Origin: Gordonia jacobaea
Lineage (GTDB): Bacteria > Actinomycetota > Actinomycetes > Mycobacteriales > Mycobacteriaceae
NCBI RefSeq assembly: GCF_001186365.1
Contig: NZ_LDTZ01000014.1
Coordinates: 310,001-374,000 of the forward strand
Length of the DNA: 64,000 nucleotides
Direction of reading: 5' to 3'
Below the pieces are notes generated by a model that did not search any database, had not been told where the DNA came from, and saw only the letters and a list, made by a program, of their open reading frames with translations. Shown one piece after another: positions 59,682-64,000 of the stretch; within the stretch, counting starts at the first letter, position 1; each line of letters begins with the position of its first letter. Position numbers and translations under genes: made by a program.

Positions 59682-62519
59682 CTGACGACCGACCGGCGCG
59701 ACAACGACGACCCGTTCGGGACGGGGCGCCTGCGCGCAGCCACTCTTGACGCCTGGCGCTCGTCGCCGACCCGGCTGGTCGAAGACAGTAACGCCGAGGA
59801 CGACCTGGTCACCGTCGGCTACCGCGACCGACTGTTCACCGAGCTCGCAGTCAACGCCGCAGACGCGGCAGCCGTCTCGAATTCGCCTGCGCGCATAGCC
59901 GTCTGGCTCGACGACCGCGAACTGCACGTCGCCAACACTGGTGCTCCGCTGAGCGCAGATGGCGTGCGTTCGCTTGTTGCGCTGCGGGCATCGGCGAAAT
60001 CCGACGACACCGCCGCAGGTGTGATCGGCCGCTACGGTGTCGGCTTCACGGCCACCGCCACCGTCGCCGACCACGTCGAGATCCGCTCGACGACGGGCTC
60101 CATCCGCTTCGATCGCGCCGATACCGTTGCGGCGGTGCGGAATTCGGGCATTTCGCTGCGCGACGACGCGTCGGTTCCGTTGCTGCGCCTGGCGTGGCCC
60201 GTCGAGGCTGCGCCCGCTGCCGACTTCGACACCGACGTCGTGCTGGGGTTGACGCCGGACGTCGACGCGCAAGCGCTGCTTTCCGACATTGCGGCGCAGG
60301 CGCCCGATCTACTGCTCTCGCTCGAGGCCGTTGAGTCGATCACGCTGCCGGACAGGAGTTTTCGGATAGAGCGGACGGAGTTCGACGCTGCAGAGGAAGA
60401 CGGCGCGCAGCTTGGCCCAGACAGTAGTGCTCGACGGCTGCGCGTGTTCGTCGACGCCGACGGTGCCGAGCGGGTGTACGCCTCGTGGCTCGAGGTGACA
60501 CACACGCGCGACGGAGTTGTGAACCGTTGGCTCGCACCGCAGTCCGATGCAGCTGTGGCCGCTCGTCCGGTGCGGGGAGTGCTGTACGCGCCGACGGCGA
60601 CCGACATCGAGCTCGGGCTGCCCGCCAGAATCATCACATCGCTGCCGCCGACGCCGGACCGACGTCGACTCCTTCCCGACGTCGACATAGCCTCTGCCGC
60701 AGCTGGTTACGCAGACTTGTTGCGCATCGTCGAACCGTCCGATCGGCTCGCCCTGCTACCCGCGTCGCATCGGATCGCGGGACTCGACGACGCGCGGCTC
60801 ACCGAGGCCGTCGTCGACGAGGTGCGCGACGCACCGTGGCTGCCCGCGGCCGAAGGTCCCGACCTCGTGCCGTCCCGTGCGACGCTTCTCGTCGGACTGA
60901 CAGACGAACTCGCTGACGTACTCGGTGATCTGTTCGCCGACCTCGTGCACCCCGACCTCTCGACGTCCAGCTCGCTTGTCGCGCTCGAACGCCTGGGGGT
61001 TACGCCGATCGGGCTTGCGGCCCTTGCAGACCGGCTCGTCGGGGTCGACCGGCCCGCGTCCTGGTGGCAGCGGCTCTACGCCGCGCTCGCGCCGCTCGTT
61101 CCGACGGCGCGCGAGGTCGAGGAGCTGGCTGCGCTGCCGGTCCCGCGTGCGGACGGTCGCATGAACATCGGCGCGCGTGGGCTCTCCGTTGTCGCGACGT
61201 CGCGGCCACTGCGGTGGATTCGCACCGTCGATCCGGACGCCGACCATCCGCTCCTCGAACGTCTTGGCGTGCAACGGCTCTCGGTGGCGGAGGCGCTTGC
61301 CGACGACGGGCTGCGCGCACTCGTCGAGGATGAGGAGGCGGTCGACGACGAGGACGCAATCGACGACGAGGACTCGACACTTCTCGATGAGATCGTCGAA
61401 CTGCTCGTCGCGGACCCCGCCGCGGACGCACCGGAGTGGTTGTCGCGCATGACGTTACCCGCCGACGGCGAGTGGCGCAGCGCCGACGAACTTCTGCTGC
61501 CGAACGCCCCGCTGCTCTCCGTGCTCGTCGACGACCATCCGTTCGGCATCGTCGACGACGAGCTGGTGGCGCGTGTCGGCGTCGACGTGCTGCGCAGGAT
61601 CGGCGTCGGGTGGGGTTTCACGACCGTCTCCGACGAGTTCCCGACCGCGCCGGATCACGACCTCCCCGACGAGGAGTTCTGGTGGGACGGCCTCGCCGAT
61701 CTTCCCGAAACCCTCACCGCGGTGCGCGATCTCGATCTCGTCGACGACGAGCGCTGGCCCGAGGCCCTGACGCTCCTCGCTCGCGACGAGTCGCTCGAAT
61801 CGGTGCTGGCCGACCGCCAGGGCTACACGGCGTGGTGGTTGCGTCATCAAGCGGAGATCGACGGGCACGCGCTCGGCTGGTACCGCGCGCCGTCGGAGTC
61901 GGCGCTGGCAGGAGTCCGCGACGTCCTCGACCATCCGTACGCCGACTCGCTCGCCGCGGCGCTCGGCGGCAGCGACGTCGAATCGGTCGCCGATGCCGAC
62001 ACCCTGCTGCACAATCTCGCCGATCCGGCGCGCGAAGTATCGGCCGGCGCGGCGTCGACGACCTACGCCGCGATCGTGCGTGCGTGCCGACACGGGATCG
62101 TCGAACCGATGGATCTCGCTGTGCCCGAACGTGTTCGCGCGGTGTCGGGCAGAGCGGTCACCGACGCGATGGTGATCGATCGCCCGTGGCACGTGCAGGT
62201 CGTCGACGCCGACGCGATGGTGGTGTTCGCGAGCGCTAACGCAGACGACGCCGCTCTGCTCGCCGACATTCTCGACGTTCCGACCTCGTCGGAGGTCCTC
62301 AGCGCCGTCGTCGCTTCGGAGGGAGAGCCGTCGACCGCTGCAGACACCGACGCGGTGCTCTTCACCGCGCTCAGCGGGCGCGCAGTGGACGGCGAAGTCA
62401 GAGTCCACGACGACCTGGTTGTCACCGTGGCCCGCGACGGTGAGAGCGTCGACGTGTCCCTCGACTGGTGGGTCGACGACCGGGGCATCACTCACCTTCG
62501 ACGCCGCACGCGGCGCTAA
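59682..62519 (+). CDS. Sacsin N-terminal/HSP90-type ATPase-like protein (CTG start)
   Basis: A 945-residue protein with a GHKL (Bergerat-fold) ATPase domain at its N-terminus. The N-box has Glu54, Asn58 and Asp61 in T-E-L-A-V-N-A-A-D-A-A. The G1-like segment is V-A-N-T-G-A-P-L-S and the glycine-rich G-R-Y-G-V-G-F lies near residue 110. The rest is long, acidic (Asp/Glu-rich) and of unknown fold. The frame has no ATG, GTG or TTG before 59964, yet a start there would delete the ATPase N-box. The likely start is the CTG at 59682, giving M-T-T-D as in relatives. The preceding stop is in the same frame. Function is unknown; a chaperone-like role is a guess. Confidence 0.8.
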   Translation: MTTDRRDNDDPFGTGRLRAATLDAWRSSPTRLVEDSNAEDDLVTVGYRDRLFTELAVNAADAAAVSNSPARIAVWLDDRELHVANTGAPLSADGVRSLVALRASAKSDDTAAGVIGRYGVGFTATATVADHVEIRSTTGSIRFDRADTVAAVRNSGISLRDDASVPLLRLAWPVEAAPAADFDTDVVLGLTPDVDAQALLSDIAAQAPDLLLSLEAVESITLPDRSFRIERTEFDAAEEDGAQLGPDSSARRLRVFVDADGAERVYASWLEVTHTRDGVVNRWLAPQSDAAVAARPVRGVLYAPTATDIELGLPARIITSLPPTPDRRRLLPDVDIASAAAGYADLLRIVEPSDRLALLPASHRIAGLDDARLTEAVVDEVRDAPWLPAAEGPDLVPSRATLLVGLTDELADVLGDLFADLVHPDLSTSSSLVALERLGVTPIGLAALADRLVGVDRPASWWQRLYAALAPLVPTAREVEELAALPVPRADGRMNIGARGLSVVATSRPLRWIRTVDPDADHPLLERLGVQRLSVAEALADDGLRALVEDEEAVDDEDAIDDEDSTLLDEIVELLVADPAADAPEWLSRMTLPADGEWRSADELLLPNAPLLSVLVDDHPFGIVDDELVARVGVDVLRRIGVGWGFTTVSDEFPTAPDHDLPDEEFWWDGLADLPETLTAVRDLDLVDDERWPEALTLLARDESLESVLADRQGYTAWWLRHQAEIDGHALGWYRAPSESALAGVRDVLDHPYADSLAAALGGSDVESVADADTLLHNLADPAREVSAGAASTTYAAIVRACRHGIVEPMDLAVPERVRAVSGRAVTDAMVIDRPWHVQVVDADAMVVFASANADDAALLADILDVPTSSEVLSAVVASEGEPSTAADTDAVLFTALSGRAVDGEVRVHDDLVVTVARDGESVDVSLDWWVDDRGITHLRRRTRR

Positions 62520-63100
62520 CCTCGGTCGACGTCGATCCCGCGCATGAGTATGGACGCGAGCTGCCGGTAGGCCTGCGCGTCGTCGAGGCCGGTGTGTGCT
62601 TCGACGTCTCGTCGTTGGATGCGACTCATCATCGTCGCCGCGAGGTCGCCCGCGAAAGCGGCGTCGACGTCACGGAATTCGCCCGCGGCCACGCCTGCGG
62701 CGATCAGTTCGCGCACGCGTGCGGCGGCTGCTGCGGTGTTCTGCTCGTAGAGCTCGCGCGTCGGTGCGAAGGCGTGCAGGTCTGCCATGAACTGCGCGGA
62801 CGCCGGCGAGAGCGCGTCGCCCACCGCGATCAGATACTCGACGACGGCGTCGCGCGACGTCGCGGCGTCGGCAACTCGCGACTCGACCTGTTCGGTCGCC
62901 GTGCGGAAGAAATGGGTGACCGTCTTGGTGACGAGCTGTTCCTTGCTGCCGGCCAGGGTGTAGAGCGTCGAGCGTGAACAGTGCAGGCGCGCTGCGAGGT
63001 CGGCGATCTGGAGGTGTGCGAAGCCGTCGGCGAGCATCAGCGCGAGCAGGCCGTCGAACAACTCGGTTCGACGCCGCGTCGCGAGCTCGGCTCGGGTCAT
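62516..63100 (-). CDS. TetR-family regulator
   Basis: A 194-residue TetR regulator with an atypical first helix (A-T-R-R-R-T-E-L-F-D-G-L-L-A-L-M-L) and the helix-turn-helix L-Q-I-A-D-L-A-A-R-L-H-C-S-R-S-T-L-Y. The ATG at 63100 follows AGGAGGT. It is divergent from an acyl-CoA dehydrogenase gene, and an inverted repeat lies in the 124 bases between, so it probably controls that gene. Its stop overlaps the sacsin-like gene by four bases. The ligand may be an acyl-CoA, which is inference. Confidence 0.87.
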   Translation of the reverse strand: MTRAELATRRRTELFDGLLALMLADGFAHLQIADLAARLHCSRSTLYTLAGSKEQLVTKTVTHFFRTATEQVESRVADAATSRDAVVEYLIAVGDALSPASAQFMADLHAFAPTRELYEQNTAAAAARVRELIAAGVAAGEFRDVDAAFAGDLAATMMSRIQRRDVEAHTGLDDAQAYRQLASILMRGIDVDRG

Positions 63101-63144
63101 CGGTCACCTCCTGGGCTGTGGCGGGAGCATTGCATTCTCGCTCG

Positions 63145-63176
63145 AATAGTACTAGGAAGAGTACCTGAGTACTATT
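63145..63176. promoter_or_regulatory. Inverted repeat, probable operator of tetR and acyl-CoA dehydrogenase
   Basis: AATAGTACT (63145-63153) and its exact complement AGTACTATT (63168-63176) flank 14 bases that contain a further AGTACC. It lies midway between the divergent starts. Confidence 0.6.
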
Positions 63177-63224
63177 AGCTGTAGGCACTGTTCGCAGTCC
63201 AGATCACGCACCATCGGAGGATTC

Positions 63225-64000
63225 ATGCCCGTCGACCGTCTCCTGCCCACCGACGAGGCCCGTGATCTGATCGCGCTGACCAGGGACTTCGCCGACAAGA
63301 AGTTCCTACCCATCGTCGACGAGTACGAGAAGGCCGAGCGGTATCCAGACGGCCTGTTCGCCGAGATGGGCGAGGCAGGACTCCTCGGTCTGCCCTATCC
63401 CGAGGAGTGGGGAGGCGGCGGCCAACCCTACGAGGTGTACCTGCAGGTGCTCGAAGAACTCGGCGCGCGCTGGGCGTCGGTTGCCGTCGCGACCAGCGTG
63501 CACGGCCTCGCCTGCCACCCGTTGTTCACCTTCGGCACCGACGAGCAGAAGCAGCAGTGGCTCCCGGATCTGTTGGAGGGCAAGCTGATCGGCGCGTACA
63601 GCCTGTCGGAGCCGCAAGCCGGATCCGACGCCGCTGCACTCACCTGCAAAGCCGCGTCCGCCGAGGGCGGATACTCCGTCACCGGCGCCAAGGCGTGGAT
63701 CACCCACGGCGGCATCGCTGATGTCTACAACCTGTTCGCGCGGACGGGCGAAGGCTCCAAGGGCATATCGTGCTTCCTCGTTCCCCGCGACACCGCAGGC
63801 CTCTCGTTCGGAAAACCCGAAGAGAAGATGGGCCTTGCCGCGGTGCCCACCACCTCGGCGCACTACGACGACGCCTTCATCGAGGAGGGACGTCGACTCG
63901 GCGCCGAGGGCCAGGGACTCCAGATCGCTTTCTCTGCACTGGATTCCGGCCGACTCGGCATCGCGGCCGTCGCCACCGGCCTCGCACAGGCTGCACTCGA
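63225..64000 (+). CDS. Acyl-CoA dehydrogenase (3' end outside window)
   Basis: The first 258 residues of an acyl-CoA dehydrogenase. The N-terminal helical domain begins M-P-V-D-R-L-L-P-T-D-E-A-R. The middle domain has the S-L-S-E-P-Q-A-G-S-D-A-A flavin-contact segment and V-T-G-A-K-A-W-I-T-H-G-G. The C-terminal domain with the catalytic glutamate is beyond the window. The ATG at 63225 follows CGGAGGA. It is divergent from the tetR gene and preceded by an operator-like repeat. It is a different subtype from the acyl-CoA dehydrogenase near the left end. Confidence 0.9.
   Translation, partial: MPVDRLLPTDEARDLIALTRDFADKKFLPIVDEYEKAERYPDGLFAEMGEAGLLGLPYPEEWGGGGQPYEVYLQVLEELGARWASVAVATSVHGLACHPLFTFGTDEQKQQWLPDLLEGKLIGAYSLSEPQAGSDAAALTCKAASAEGGYSVTGAKAWITHGGIADVYNLFARTGEGSKGISCFLVPRDTAGLSFGKPEEKMGLAAVPTTSAHYDDAFIEEGRRLGAEGQGLQIAFSALDSGRLGIAAVATGLAQAAL

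Noticed and set aside
59964-62519. GTG start at 59964 for the sacsin-like protein
   Set aside because: It removes the ATP-binding N-box, and the coding signal continues upstream to the CTG at 59682.

Overview
The window is high-GC actinobacterial DNA. Resuscitation-promoting factor, EspC-like and WXG-like proteins, MMPL transport, wax-ester synthase, DUF222/HNH, DUF2771 and DUF3027 proteins together point to Mycobacteriales, probably Gordonia/Williamsia/Rhodococcus-like. The genus is inference. No rRNA, CRISPR array or insertion sequence was seen.

Layout. 1-12 kb: the end of a wax-ester synthase/DGAT, nadE, an acyl-CoA dehydrogenase and thiolase, two LysR regulators, a crotonase/MBL pair and two alpha/beta hydrolases. 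12-23.5 kb: a self-contained selenocysteine block. It holds a selenocysteine-containing formate dehydrogenase (in-frame TGA plus a SECIS-like hairpin), its iron-sulfur and NrfD-type subunits, a diguanylate cyclase, selD, tRNA-Sec, selA and selB. 23.5-28 kb: a TetR/AttH-like/phosphotransferase group, a RibD-like reductase and ohrR-ohr. 28-30.2 kb: a DUF222-HNH protein and four tRNA genes (Lys, Glu, Asp, Phe). 30.2-44 kb: mixed genes, including a cREC protein, DUF1990, a Nudix hydrolase, YceI, an adenylate cyclase, an EspC-like/WXG-hydrolase pair, AlkB, MMPL with TetR, and an oxidoreductase with TetR. 43.6-59.7 kb: a block that, as I recall it, follows the M. tuberculosis order dapC - ercc3 (XPB) - Rv0862c - moaC - mog - moaE - rpfA - moaD - moaA - cspB - DUF2771 - MFS - DUF3027. 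A DHA2 exporter sits between XPB and the Rv0862c homologue. 59.7-64 kb: a large sacsin/HSP90-type ATPase-like protein, TetR and an acyl-CoA dehydrogenase cut by the window end.

How the parts connect. The molybdopterin genes (moaA, moaC, moaD, moaE, mog) make cofactor that the selenocysteine formate dehydrogenase would need, and the sel genes and tRNA-Sec decode its UGA. rpfA carries both a c-di-AMP (ydaO-type) riboswitch in its leader and a perfect CRP-type site upstream, and a class III adenylate cyclase is encoded in the same window. alkB has a near-consensus mycobacterial LexA box over its -35 region.

A recurring pattern is a TANNNT hexamer 6-7 bases before the start codon with no Shine-Dalgarno sequence. 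It is seen at nadE, a LysR gene, a hydrolase, fdhA, selD, a tetR gene, ohrR, the cREC gene, DUF1990, alkB, dapC, XPB, the Rv0862c homologue and a small membrane gene. This indicates widespread leaderless transcription and helped choose several starts.
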